Shown piece after piece: positions 1-8,434 of a stretch of 64,000 nt of DNA. Both the position numbers and the translations under genes were made by a program. Under the pieces are notes generated by a model. It made no database searches. It was not told the DNA's origin and saw only the letters and a program-made list of their open reading frames with translations. The stretch comes from Janthinobacterium lividum. Lineage in GTDB: Bacteria > Pseudomonadota > Gammaproteobacteria > Burkholderiales > Burkholderiaceae_D. Within the stretch, counting starts at the first letter, position 1. Every line of letters starts with the position of its first letter. The DNA lies in NCBI RefSeq assembly GCF_011601275.1, contig NZ_JAAOLY010000014.1, positions 124,001-188,000 of the forward strand, in the 5' to 3' direction.

Positions 1-499
1 CGGGCGTGAATTTCTCGGGCGTGGCGCGCGCTATGCTGACCAGTTGCCAGACGGTGCTGTTGCGGTCCTGCTCGCCGCCTTTCAGCGGATAGCTGTCGTC
101 GCCTTCGCTAAAGACGATGGTCTTGCTGTCGCGCTTGAAGGTAGTCGTAGCCGCTTCCTTGCGGAAACGTTTTTCCACGAACTGGGCCGGCGCCAGGCCG
201 TAATCGTCGACCGTGCCTTCGCTGCGCTGCTCGAGGATCTTGCCGAACAGGGCGGCCTTGGTTTCTGCCAGCAGCGAGTACTTGCCATCGCCGGCGCGCC
301 AGTTGCTGACCGATTCGCCGGACAGCGCAATGCCGCGCTGCCTGGCCTTGATCGAATAGACGAGGTCGGCCGACGGCGCCAGCTTGTACGGGCGCTTGAT
401 GACGGGATGCTCCACGGGCGCGTCGGCCATGGCGGGAGTCAGGGTGGCGGCCAGCAGGCTGGCGAGCAGAGCGCGTTTCAAAGTTATCAAAGTAGTCAT
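1..499 (-). CDS. DUF3108 domain-containing protein (C-terminus cut by window edge)
   Basis: The gene starts at the ATG at 499 and runs off the left edge, so about 166 codons are visible. A signal peptide is seen (MTTLITLKRALLASLLAA, ending near AMA-DAPVE). It is followed by a beta-rich sequence of the DUF3108 type (YKLAPSADLVYSIKARQRGI, then repeated short strands). The start codon lies directly after the stop codon (500-502) of the preceding DUF3108 gene, so the two are probably translationally coupled. The family is periplasmic and of unknown biochemical function. Envelope location is inferred from the signal peptide. Confidence 0.8.
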   Translation of the reverse strand, partial: MTTLITLKRALLASLLAATLTPAMADAPVEHPVIKRPYKLAPSADLVYSIKARQRGIALSGESVSNWRAGDGKYSLLAETKAALFGKILEQRSEGTVDDYGLAPAQFVEKRFRKEAATTTFKRDSKTIVFSEGDDSYPLKGGEQDRNSTVWQLVSIARATPEKFTP

Positions 500-1624
500 C
501 TATTTTCCTGTAGCGTCATTGACGCGAATTTGGGTCACGGTTTGCGTGGTCAGCGCCCCGTTCGCTTCGGTATTGCGTATTTGGACCGGATACCATTGCA
601 TGGACGGCGCCAGCCAGATATCGAGCTGCGACGAATACGTGCCGGGCTTCGGCGGCCGGCGCAAATGCCACGTCACCAGGCGGCCCATCCTGGTCTCCAG
701 TTCTTCCTCGCCCACCAGCTGGAAACGGAACACGGTCGCTTCCTTTTCTTCGCCGACGAGGATGTCGATATTGCCGACCAGCTGGTTGACGTCGGCGCGG
801 CCGATGGCGGCCAGCTGGAACGGCACCGTGGCCTTGTCTTGCGCCCCCTCCTGCCATGGCGCCGTGGCCGTCGTGGCCGAAAACGTGATGGCCTTGGCGT
901 CGCGGTTGAAATGCGTGGCCGTTTGCGCGCGGCCCTTGCGCTTTTCCGTCGCCGAGACGGGCACGATGCCGCTGCCATCGATCAGGCCTTCGCTCGTCAG
1001 CACCAGCAGGTTGATGCGCGTGATCAGCATGCTCAAGCCCACTTCCAGCTTCAGCTGATACGTGTCGCCCCGATTGTCCCACGCCATGGCGGCCACGCCC
1101 TGCCACTTGGTGCCGTCCGCGTCGCGCCGATCCACGTGCAGGTCGAACTGGGCCGAGGCAGGCGCATTCGTCTTGTAGCGCCGCGCCTGTTCGACGGGCG
1201 GTGGCGGCACGCTGGCCGGCACGGGCGCGGCCGCCACGGCTGGCGCGGGCGCCGTGATGGCTGGCGCGCTGGCTGCCGGCGCCGCCGGCGCCGCCGGCGT
1301 GACCGGCCCTTCCGGCGCGTCGCTGGCCGGCGCCGTGAATTGGGCCGTGTCGCTCGACGGCAGTTCCGTCGGCGGCGGCGGTGGCGGCAAGCGGGGCTCG
1401 GGCAAGGGCCGCAGCTTGGGCGGAGGAGGCGGCGCCACCGGCACGGGTGTGGGCGGCTCGGCGATCAAGGCCATGCTGACCACCTGCGCATGATCCTGCC
1501 CCAGCGGCACCATGCTGGCACGCGAGGTGAGCCATTCCAGCGCCACGTAATGCAGTGCGCCGATGACCGCGACAAAAATGACGGTGCGGCGGCGCGGTGG
1601 CGAAAAGAAGGAGTCAGGCATCAT
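500..1624 (-). CDS. DUF3108 domain protein with TonB-like Pro-rich linker
   Basis: 374 aa. An N-terminal membrane anchor (about residues 13-32, TVIFVAVIGALHYVALEWL) is followed by a roughly 120-residue Pro/Ala-rich linker (PTPVPVAPPPPPKLRPLPEP and similar) and a C-terminal DUF3108 beta domain (about 155-374). This layout resembles TonB-type proteins: an inner-membrane anchor, a periplasm-spanning linker and a folded end. It lies head to tail with a second DUF3108 gene at spacing zero. The function is unknown; a role in the envelope is inference. The ATG at 1624 has a second in-frame ATG right behind it. Confidence 0.8.
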   Translation of the reverse strand: MMPDSFFSPPRRRTVIFVAVIGALHYVALEWLTSRASMVPLGQDHAQVVSMALIAEPPTPVPVAPPPPPKLRPLPEPRLPPPPPPTELPSSDTAQFTAPASDAPEGPVTPAAPAAPAASAPAITAPAPAVAAAPVPASVPPPPVEQARRYKTNAPASAQFDLHVDRRDADGTKWQGVAAMAWDNRGDTYQLKLEVGLSMLITRINLLVLTSEGLIDGSGIVPVSATEKRKGRAQTATHFNRDAKAITFSATTATAPWQEGAQDKATVPFQLAAIGRADVNQLVGNIDILVGEEKEATVFRFQLVGEEELETRMGRLVTWHLRRPPKPGTYSSQLDIWLAPSMQWYPVQIRNTEANGALTTQTVTQIRVNDATGK

Positions 1625-1773
1625 AGGCCGTAGTGTACCGCCTTCCCCCCACTTCCTGCTTCTTGCCCGTGCTCAACTCCTGCTGTTTTATGTAAGAAAA
1701 TGTTGGCGGCTTTGCGTCAGTTGCAAGCTGATATCTGCTACGCTAGGCACATCCACCTACCAGGAGATTTCGC

Positions 1774-2490
1774 ATGGCAAACCCGCAAATGCCCCAAATG
1801 CCGGGCGCAGCAGTTGTGACCGACACCCTCGACTTCGTCAAGAACCTGTGGGGCAGCATGAGCGTGCCCGGCATGGGCGTGCCTGGCATCACGGCGCCCA
1901 CCATGTCGGTGGAAGAGCTGGACAAGAAAATCAATGACTTGAAAGCCGTCGAAGCCTGGCTGAACCTCAATACCAGCATGCTGCGCGGCAGTATCCAGGC
2001 ACTGGAAGTGCAGCGCGGCACCATCGCCACCCTGAAATCGATGGGCGCCTCCCTGGCGGCGGCCATTACCCAGCCCGGCGCCAGCGAGAAATCCGTGTTT
2101 GAATCGGTGCCCTACGCTTCCGCGTTTTTCCAGCAAGCGGCACCTGCGGCGCCAGCGCCTGAACCGAAACCGGCGCCTGCGCCCGCAGCGGAACCGGCTG
2201 CGGCGGCGCCCAGCGACGCCGGCAGCCAGGCCGCAGCCCAGCTGGCCAATCCAAGTGCCTGGTGGAATTTGTTACAAGATCAGTTCAAGCAGGCCGTGTC
2301 GACGGCCATGTCGCCCGACGCCGCCAGTGCGGCAGCGGCCAGCTTTGGCAGCGTAAGCAAAGCCAAGCCGGCAGCGGGCAAATCCGCCAAGCCGGCAGAA
2401 ACTGGCACGGCAGCCAAGGCCAAGGCCCCGCTGCGCAAGGCGCCCGCGAAACGCGCGGCGCCAAAAACGAAAGCACCAGGCAAGGCCTAG
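1774..2490 (+). CDS. phaM: PhaM-like polyhydroxyalkanoate granule regulatory protein
   Basis: 238 aa. The N-terminal domain carries the features of PhaM: DTLDFVKNLWGSM, then a predicted helical hairpin SVEELDKKINDLKAVEAWLNL and NTSMLRGSIQALEVQRGTI. The C-terminus (about 185-238) is a Lys/Ala/Pro-rich, histone-H1-like tail (KAPAKRAAPKTKAPGKA). In Ralstonia, PhaM activates PHA synthase PhaC1 and binds DNA through such a tail, which distributes granules to daughter cells. The middle (130-165) is Ala/Pro-rich and low complexity. The start is supported by AGGAG eight bases upstream. The gene stands alone, divergent from the DUF3108 pair. Confidence 0.85.
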   Translation: MANPQMPQMPGAAVVTDTLDFVKNLWGSMSVPGMGVPGITAPTMSVEELDKKINDLKAVEAWLNLNTSMLRGSIQALEVQRGTIATLKSMGASLAAAITQPGASEKSVFESVPYASAFFQQAAPAAPAPEPKPAPAPAAEPAAAAPSDAGSQAAAQLANPSAWWNLLQDQFKQAVSTAMSPDAASAAAASFGSVSKAKPAAGKSAKPAETGTAAKAKAPLRKAPAKRAAPKTKAPGKA

Positions 2491-2511
2491 CCCTTCAAGC
2501 CGGCAATATGA

Positions 2512-2727
2512 TCAGGCGATACGATGAATGCGGATCGCCTCGATCATGTTGTCGGCCTGGCGTTTAACGTCACCGATCGTGATCAGGCCTTCGTCGGCCA
2601 GCGCCTTGGCGTGCTCGTACGAAGACTGGAATGTTTCCAGCGTGTCTCCCTTGGCGGCGACCGGGCGTACCCAGGCAATGGCGCCGACTTTCATTTTTTT
2701 GTACACTTCATTGACCACATCACGCAT
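2512..2727 (-). CDS. Small conserved protein of unknown function
   Basis: 71 aa, starting at the ATG at 2727 (MRDVVNEVYKKMKVGAIAWV). A good Shine-Dalgarno sequence (AAGGAAG) stands just upstream. A longer GTG-started version from 2808 would overlap the end of the response regulator gene and is less likely. The protein is soluble, mostly helical and charged (DEGLITIGDVKRQADNMIEAI). I recognise no domain. It follows the REC-TPR gene on the same strand, so co-transcription is possible. Confidence 0.65.
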   Translation of the reverse strand: MRDVVNEVYKKMKVGAIAWVRPVAAKGDTLETFQSSYEHAKALADEGLITIGDVKRQADNMIEAIRIHRIA

Positions 2728-2791
2728 AGTTTCTTCCTTATTGTTGTAGAGCAACTCAAGCACGGGCGAACCCACGCTGGCCCCTAGTTTA

Positions 2792-4522
2792 TCATCCGGC
2801 ACGCTCACGCACGGATTTTCCCCCTTTTTCCGGCGCCGGCGGCGCTTTTTCCGCTACCACGACGGCTTCTTCCGGCCCGGGCGGCGGCGTCAGTTGCACC
2901 AGTTGCTCCATCAATTGCGCAAAGCGCTGCTGCCCTGGTGCAATTTTGTCTACATACAACAACACTTCCATGGCTTCGGCCGCCAATTCCGCCTGGTAGC
3001 CGCGCTGCTCCAGGAACGACACGATGATTTGCGCGGAATTGAACAGGATGCGCAAGTTGTTCGGCAGCTTTTCGCGCGCCGTGCGCATCCAGGCCACCGC
3101 TTCGTTGAGCTTGTCCGTCTTCCACAACAGCACGCCCTTGTTCATCAAATCCGACGCTTCCTTGCGCGAAGCGATGATCAGGCTGGTGCCCTCGTCGCCC
3201 ATCTTGGCCTTGTCGAAAATCTTTTGCACCTCGTCCTGCACCACCTGGTTGTCGTGGTTGTTCTTCACCACATAGCACAGCAGGCCGGCCGGCGCATCCT
3301 TGACGCCGACGGCGAACAGCAGGGTCGCCAGTTCCATGCAAATGCTTTTCTCGGGCCGCGCCGGGTCTTCAAGCAGCATGGCTTCGAGTTCATCGCCGCA
3401 CTTGCGCGCGCGCCGGTAGTCGCCCGTTTCGTGGTGCACCATGCCTTCCGTGATCTTCGCGCGCAGCCCGATCTGCTCGGGCGAGAATTCGCGCTGCGCC
3501 AGCAGCAGCCATTGCAGCGCTTCCTTGGCATCCTTTTTCAGGCCGCACACGCGTGCCAGGCCCAGGTAGGCGTCCGGCGTCTTCATGACGGAAAATTCGC
3601 CGATGGAAATACACTTGCGGAAGGCCTTTTCCGCCATGCTGACATTGCCGACCTTCAGGGCCGCCAGGCCCAGGTTGCGCTGGCGCGGCACGGAGTTGGG
3701 CGACAGGCGCGCCGCTTTTTCCAGCACGCCGCAGGCCTCTTCGTGCTGCCCCATCAACTGGTAGGCGACGGCCATCTGGTCGTAGGCATCGATGTAATAC
3801 TTGTTTTCGACGATCACGCCCTGGAAGATCTGCCGCGCCGCCTCGTGCTCGCCGTTGTTCATGCGGATCTTGCCCAAGCCCGCCTTGGCCCAGCTGTAAT
3901 CACGCTCGGCCAGCACTTTTTCGTACACGGCGCGGGCCTTTTCCGGCTCGCCGCTTTTCAGCAGCAACGACGCCTTCATGCGCAGCAATTCCAGCTCGTG
4001 CAGCTTGTTGACTTCGATCTGCGCGTCGCACAGCTTGGCCGCGCGCAGATAATCCTTTTCCATGCAAGCCTGGTCGATTTCGCGAAACACTTGCTTCTTG
4101 TGCCACACGCGATTCAAGCGCGTCAGCAGCACGCCTTCCGTGATCGGCTTGATCAGGTAGGCGTCAGGCTGGTGCTCGGCCGCGCCCATCACGGACTCCA
4201 CGCTTTTCTCGGCCGAGACCATCAGCCACACGCTGGACGGCGCCGTCAGGTTGCGCACGCGCGTCTCTTCCAGCACCTGCTGGCCGTTCTTGCCTTCGCC
4301 CAGGTTGTAATCGCACAGCACCACGTCGTAGCGCGTCTTGGCCAGCAGCTTCATGGCTTCGCCGCCGCTGGCCGCCTGGTCGATATGGCGCGCGCCCAGG
4401 TTGCGCAACGATTCGCGCAGCAGGATGCGAATGCCGATGAAATCGTCGACCAGCAGATAATGCTTGTCGGCCCAGTCGGTGCTGCCCGCTTCGGCGGCGG
4501 TGGCGTGGCTGTCTGTCGTCAT
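2792..4522 (-). CDS. Response regulator with REC domain and TPR repeats
   Basis: 576 aa. The N-terminal receiver domain (about 20-145) has the acidic pair in YLLVDDF, phospho-acceptor Asp71 in VVLCDYNL, a Ser in the MVSA motif and the conserved Lys in YLIKPI. The rest (about 160-540) consists of TPR-like helical repeats (for example KARAVYEKVLAERDYSWAKA and ACGVLEKAARLSPNSVPRQR). There is no DNA-binding or enzymatic output domain, so it probably signals through protein contacts. It begins 12 bases after the stop of a histidine kinase gene on the same strand, which makes that kinase the likely partner. Confidence 0.85.
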   Translation of the reverse strand: MTTDSHATAAEAGSTDWADKHYLLVDDFIGIRILLRESLRNLGARHIDQAASGGEAMKLLAKTRYDVVLCDYNLGEGKNGQQVLEETRVRNLTAPSSVWLMVSAEKSVESVMGAAEHQPDAYLIKPITEGVLLTRLNRVWHKKQVFREIDQACMEKDYLRAAKLCDAQIEVNKLHELELLRMKASLLLKSGEPEKARAVYEKVLAERDYSWAKAGLGKIRMNNGEHEAARQIFQGVIVENKYYIDAYDQMAVAYQLMGQHEEACGVLEKAARLSPNSVPRQRNLGLAALKVGNVSMAEKAFRKCISIGEFSVMKTPDAYLGLARVCGLKKDAKEALQWLLLAQREFSPEQIGLRAKITEGMVHHETGDYRRARKCGDELEAMLLEDPARPEKSICMELATLLFAVGVKDAPAGLLCYVVKNNHDNQVVQDEVQKIFDKAKMGDEGTSLIIASRKEASDLMNKGVLLWKTDKLNEAVAWMRTAREKLPNNLRILFNSAQIIVSFLEQRGYQAELAAEAMEVLLYVDKIAPGQQRFAQLMEQLVQLTPPPGPEEAVVVAEKAPPAPEKGGKSVRERAG

Positions 4523-4533
4523 GGCATCCTCGT

Positions 4534-5253
4534 TCAGGGCAGGCGCAGGATGAAACAGCCGCCGCCCAGCGCGCCGCCATTTTCCAGGGCGATGCTGCCG
4601 CTGCTGCCCCGGTGCTTGTGCATCTTTGCCACTTCGCTGGAAAAATACAGGCCCAGGCCCGTGCTGTTGGTGGAAAAGTTCACGCCGGCCGCCATGCCGT
4701 CCATGGCCGCGCTGCCCGCGTCGAGCAAGGCTTGCGTATAGCCGTCGCCATTGTCTTCCACACGCAGCTCGAGCATGCCGCCGTGCTCCCGCACGGACAG
4801 GCGGATCGTGTCTTTCGTGTAGCGGATGGCGTTGTTGATCGCATGCGCGAGCACGCCGATGACCAGGTCTTCATCGAGGGTCCAGATCAGCTCCGGCGCA
4901 CAAGCCGTCTCCAGCCGGATGCCTTTCGAGGCCAGCAGGATCTTTTCCTGGTCCACCACCTGGTCGACCACCTGGCTCACCAGCTGCGGCTGCACGTCGA
5001 ACGGGTAGCCGGGCTTGCCCACTTCCTTGTACAGGGCCAGCAGCTGGATCAGGTTATCGTTGAGGCGCTTGGTCTGGTACAGCATCTGCGCCATCTGCAG
5101 GTAGGCGGGGTCGGCCTGGGGGACTGTTTTCGCCTGCTCGGCCGCCAGCAGCGACTCCAAAGTGCCGCTGACCACGCTGATCGAGTTTTTCATGTCGTGC
5201 ACGGTCGACGCCAGGAACAGGAAAAGCTCGGGCGAGCTGTGTTGATCTTCCAC
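4534..5253 (-). CDS. Histidine kinase without a sensor domain (cytoplasmic)
   Basis: 239 aa. The dimerisation/phosphoacceptor region has His19 in STVHDMKNS. A HATPase_c domain follows, with an N box (AHAINNAIRYTK), a G1 box (VEDNGDGY) and a G2 box (STGLGLYFSSE). No transmembrane segment or extra sensory domain is present, so input must come from another protein or a cytoplasmic signal. The start is GTG at 5253, supported by AAGGAGA eight bases upstream. It precedes the REC-TPR regulator with 11 bases between them, suggesting a cognate pair. Confidence 0.8.
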   Translation of the reverse strand: MEDQHSSPELFLFLASTVHDMKNSISVVSGTLESLLAAEQAKTVPQADPAYLQMAQMLYQTKRLNDNLIQLLALYKEVGKPGYPFDVQPQLVSQVVDQVVDQEKILLASKGIRLETACAPELIWTLDEDLVIGVLAHAINNAIRYTKDTIRLSVREHGGMLELRVEDNGDGYTQALLDAGSAAMDGMAAGVNFSTNSTGLGLYFSSEVAKMHKHRGSSGSIALENGGALGGGCFILRLP

Positions 5254-5353
5254 CGGATATCTCCTTGGGCCGCAGCTTCAATATTGCCAAGGATAAATTA
5301 TACCGCCAGCCTGCGGACGCCAGCCAGCCGCGCGCAAAGTCCGTGACATGATG

Positions 5354-5386
5354 CAACAATGCCGTCCCTGCTTGCGCAGGGGCGGC
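5354..5386 (-). terminator. Terminator hairpin after the encapsulin operon
   Basis: An 11-bp inverted repeat (5361-5371 with 5376-5386, one G-T pair, loop TTGC) lies 24 bases past the cysteine desulfurase stop codon. On the minus strand it is followed by ATTGTTGC, a weak U-rich end. Confidence 0.6.
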
Positions 5387-5409
5387 ATCAGCTTGACAAG
5401 CAGGCACGA

Positions 5410-7194
5410 TCAGCGGCGCGCGCCCGCCAGGCGCTTGACCACGACGATCATGCGGTCGATTTCCTCGTACGTGTTGTAGAAGGCGAACGATGGCCGCACG
5501 GTCGCTTCCACGCCGAAACGGCGCAGGATCGGCTGGGCGCAGTGGTGACCCGAGCGCACGGCGATGCCCTCGTCGTTCAGGGCGCGCCCCACTTCCGCCG
5601 GCTCGTAACCGGCCAGCACGAACGAGGCCACGCTGGCCTTTTCAAACGCCGTGCCGATCAGGCGCACGCCGGGAATGGCCTGCAAGTGGTGCGTCGCGTA
5701 TTCCAGCAACGCATGCTCGTAGGCGGCGATGTTTTCCAGGCCGATGCGCTGCACGTAATCGATGGCCGCACCGAGCCCCACGGCATCGGCGATATTGCCC
5801 GTGCCCGCCTCGAAGCGGTTCGGCACGCCCTGGTAGACGGTGCGCTCGAACGTGACGTCGGCGATCATGTTGCCGCCGCCCTGCCATGGCGGCAATTGCT
5901 CGAGCAAGTCCGCCTTGCCATACACGGCGCCGATGCCTGTCGGGCCAAATACCTTGTGGCCCGAGAATACATAGAAATCCGCGCCCAGCGCCTGCACGTC
6001 CACGCGCAAATGCGACACGGCTTGCGCGCCATCGACCAGCACGCGCACGCCGGCCGCATGCGCCAGCGCGATGATCTGCGCCACGGGCGTCACGGTGCCC
6101 AAGGCATTCGACACCTGCGTCACGGACACCAGTTTCGTGCGTCCGTTGAGCAGCTTGCGGAATTCATCGAGCAGGATTTGCCCGCTGTCGTCGACGGGAA
6201 TCACGCGCAGGGTGGCGCCCTTTTCCGCCGCCAGCTGCTGCCACGGCACGATGTTGGCGTGGTGCTCGAGCTGCGAGACGATGATCTCGTCGCCGCTGCC
6301 GATGTATTTGCGGCCAAACGTGTTGGCGACCAGGTTGATGCCTTCCGTGGCGCCCCGTACGAAGATGATTTCATTGGGTGAAGCCGCACCCAGGAAATTG
6401 GCCACCTTGGCGCGTGCCGCTTCGTAGGCATCGCTGGCGCGCGCCGCCAATGCGTGCGCCGCGCGGTGGATGTTCGAATTCTCGTGCGCATAGAAATACG
6501 ACACGCGGTCGATCACCGATTGCGGCTTGTGCGTGGTGGCCGCATTGTCGAACCAGGCCAGCGGCTTGCCGTTGACGCGCTCCGCCAGCACGGGAAAGTC
6601 GCGCCGCACGGCATGCACGTCGAACGGCGCCGGCGTTTGCCCTTGCTGACGCGCAGGCAGCTCGGTCTGGAAATAGAAAGCGGGCTGGCCACCGGCCGGC
6701 GATACCGGCAGCTGGCGCGCGGGCGAGCGCTGCGGCGTGGCAAACAGCCCCCGCAGATCATCGGGCGCCGCCTGCCCCAGCCCCTGCTGCGCCAGTCCAT
6801 CGAGCTTGCCGTTCGACGCGGGATAGCCATGCGCGCCGCCGACAAAATAGTAGGGCGACGGCGCACCGAGGGCGGACAAGCGTGGCGTCGGCACGGAAGC
6901 CGGCGCCGGCGCAACCGGAGACTCCAGCGGCGCCGTCACGGGCGGCACTTGCGCCGTCGCCACGCCGGGAGCGATGGCGGCAAACGAAGGGCCGGGCTGC
7001 GGCGGCGGACGGTTCGCATAGCGGGGCGCCGCATCGAGCACGCTGCCGGAACCGCCAAGGCTGGGAGACTTATCCAAGCCCGGCAGGCGCGCAAAAAACT
7101 CGCCCGCCAGGCGGTTCAGGGTCGCTTCATCGGGTAAGAACGGAACGGCAGGCAAGCCCGCCGCGCCATCACTTGTAGGTGTCTGGGTAGTCAT
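5410..7194 (-). CDS. Cysteine desulfurase, encapsulin family 2A cargo
   Basis: 594 aa. Residues about 190-594 form a SufS-like class V aminotransferase domain: FDNAATTHKPQ, PLP lysine Lys414 in FSGHKVFGPTG, and the persulfide Cys552 in RSGHHCAQP. It should release sulfur from L-cysteine as alanine plus enzyme-bound persulfide. Residues 1-190 are a long Pro/Ala/Gly-rich, probably disordered extension absent from housekeeping SufS. It holds short conserved-looking islands (LNRLAGEFFARLPG, SPYYFVGG, PAFYFQTE), as expected of the cargo-loading region of family 2A systems. The ATG at 7194 lies inside the end of the shell gene (26-base overlap), so translation is probably coupled. An upstream in-frame ATG at 7236 lies deeper in the shell gene and is less likely. 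Confidence 0.93.
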   Translation of the reverse strand: MTTQTPTSDGAAGLPAVPFLPDEATLNRLAGEFFARLPGLDKSPSLGGSGSVLDAAPRYANRPPPQPGPSFAAIAPGVATAQVPPVTAPLESPVAPAPASVPTPRLSALGAPSPYYFVGGAHGYPASNGKLDGLAQQGLGQAAPDDLRGLFATPQRSPARQLPVSPAGGQPAFYFQTELPARQQGQTPAPFDVHAVRRDFPVLAERVNGKPLAWFDNAATTHKPQSVIDRVSYFYAHENSNIHRAAHALAARASDAYEAARAKVANFLGAASPNEIIFVRGATEGINLVANTFGRKYIGSGDEIIVSQLEHHANIVPWQQLAAEKGATLRVIPVDDSGQILLDEFRKLLNGRTKLVSVTQVSNALGTVTPVAQIIALAHAAGVRVLVDGAQAVSHLRVDVQALGADFYVFSGHKVFGPTGIGAVYGKADLLEQLPPWQGGGNMIADVTFERTVYQGVPNRFEAGTGNIADAVGLGAAIDYVQRIGLENIAAYEHALLEYATHHLQAIPGVRLIGTAFEKASVASFVLAGYEPAEVGRALNDEGIAVRSGHHCAQPILRRFGVEATVRPSFAFYNTYEEIDRMIVVVKRLAGARR

Positions 7195-8098
7195 GGTATT
7201 TACCGATCTCCACGTCTTCCAGTACGGCCAGCGCATCGTCGGTCAGCACGGCCAGCGAGCAATACAGCGAAATCAGGTAGGACGAAATCGCGTGGCGGTT
7301 GATGCCCATGAAGCGCACGGACAGGCCCGGGCTTTGCTCGCCCGCCAGGCCAGGCTGGAACAGGCCGATCACGCCCTGGCGCTGCTCGCCGGCACGCAGC
7401 AAGATGATCTTGGTCTTGCCGTCTTCGATCGGCAGTTTGTCGGATGGCACCAGCGGCACGCCGCGCCACGTGAGGAACTGCGAACCGAACAGGCTGACCG
7501 TCGGTGGCGGCACGCCGCGGCGCGTGCATTCGCGGCCGAAGGCGGCAATGGCCAGCGGATGGGCGAGGAAAAAGCCCGGCTCCTTCCACACTTTCGTCAG
7601 CAGTTCGTCAAGGTCGTCCGGCGTGGGCGCGCCCGTCAGGGTGAAGATGCGCTGGTCGTCGTGCACGCTGGCCAGCAGGCCGTAATCGGGATTGTTGATC
7701 AATTCGCTTTCCTGGCGCTCCTTGATCGTCTCTATGGTCAGGCGCAGCTGCTCCTTGATCTGGTCGTGCGGGCTGCTGTACAAGTCCGACACGCGCGTGT
7801 GCACGTCGAGCACCGTGCTGACGGCATTGAGAAAATATTCGCGCGGCTGGTCGTCGTAGTCGACGAAGGTTTGCGGCAGTTCCGACTCGTCGCGCTGCGA
7901 GCAGGCCACGCGCACGTCCTTCGGATTTTTCACGCGATTGAGGCGGTAGATACCCGCTTCCACGGGCAGCCATTGCAGCAGGTGCACGAGCCAGCGCGGC
8001 GTGATCGTGGATAACTGGGGGACGCTCTTGCTTGCATTGGCCAGCTGGCGCGCGGCGTTATCGCCCAGCGCGAACTGGTTCTCTGTTGCTTCTGCCAT
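7169..8098 (-). CDS. Family 2A encapsulin shell protein (SrpI-like)
   Basis: 309 aa, similar throughout to SrpI-type encapsulins: N-terminal arm (QFALGDNAARQLANASKSVP, then TPRWLVHLLQWLPVEAGIYRL), E-loop/P-domain region, and C-terminal GLSVRFMGINRHAISSYLIS. At this length there is no cyclic-nucleotide-binding insertion, which points to family 2A rather than 2B. Such shells are HK97-fold icosahedral cages that enclose cysteine desulfurase, and they have been linked to sulfur storage. The start at 8098 has AGGAG five bases upstream. The gene overlaps the cargo gene by 26 bases and follows a small XRE regulator after about 100 non-coding bases. Confidence 0.93.
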   Translation of the reverse strand: MAEATENQFALGDNAARQLANASKSVPQLSTITPRWLVHLLQWLPVEAGIYRLNRVKNPKDVRVACSQRDESELPQTFVDYDDQPREYFLNAVSTVLDVHTRVSDLYSSPHDQIKEQLRLTIETIKERQESELINNPDYGLLASVHDDQRIFTLTGAPTPDDLDELLTKVWKEPGFFLAHPLAIAAFGRECTRRGVPPPTVSLFGSQFLTWRGVPLVPSDKLPIEDGKTKIILLRAGEQRQGVIGLFQPGLAGEQSPGLSVRFMGINRHAISSYLISLYCSLAVLTDDALAVLEDVEIGKYHDYPDTYK

Positions 8099-8202
8099 GA
8101 CTACTCCTGATGAGAAAAGTGAATATGCTTATCTGAAAAACAAATAAAGTATCGGGCGCCCCTCTCTTTTTCTCAACATGCTATCGCCACCAACACGGCC
8201 TT
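8099..8202 (-). promoter_or_regulatory. Upstream region of the encapsulin shell gene
   Basis: An AT-rich 104-base gap precedes the shell gene inside an otherwise tightly packed operon. It contains AAAACAAAT at 8137-8145, which also occurs upstream of the rhodanese gene that starts the operon. It could hold a second promoter or an operator for the adjacent XRE regulator. I could not identify -35/-10 boxes with confidence. Confidence 0.35.
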
Positions 8203-8427
8203 TTAATCCACCAGCTCCGGTTCGCAGCGCGCCATCAAACCGGCCAGGCCGATGCCCAGCGCGCCGGCCAGTTTTTCCACCGTCAGCAGCGACGGCGTGG
8301 CGGCGCCCCGTTCGATTTCGCCGATGAACGAGCGGTTCAAGTCGGCCGCTTCGGCCAGCCGCTCCTGCGACCAGCCATGCCCTTCGCGCAACTGGCGCAC
8401 GGCCAGTCCAAACTGTTTGATCAACAT
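8203..8427 (-). CDS. Small XRE-family transcriptional regulator
   Basis: 74 aa, essentially one Cro/C1-type helix-turn-helix (AVRQLREGHGWSQERLAEAA, then NRSFIGEIERGAATPSL and TVEKLAGALGI). The start is the ATG at 8427, with GAGGA upstream. A longer version from 8514 would run into the acetyltransferase gene. It lies between the serine acetyltransferase (7-base gap) and the encapsulin shell gene, all on one strand, so it probably regulates this operon. The effector is unknown, and no sensory domain is present. Confidence 0.85.
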   Translation of the reverse strand: MLIKQFGLAVRQLREGHGWSQERLAEAADLNRSFIGEIERGAATPSLLTVEKLAGALGIGLAGLMARCEPELVD

Positions 8428-8434
8428 GCTGTCC

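Noticed and set aside
2894..4741. Long open frame on the plus strand opposite the REC-TPR and kinase genes
   Set aside because: It is a mirror of a real gene in a GC-rich genome: rich in Arg/His/Ala/Gln, no domain, and no ribosome binding site. The opposite strand encodes a clear response regulator.
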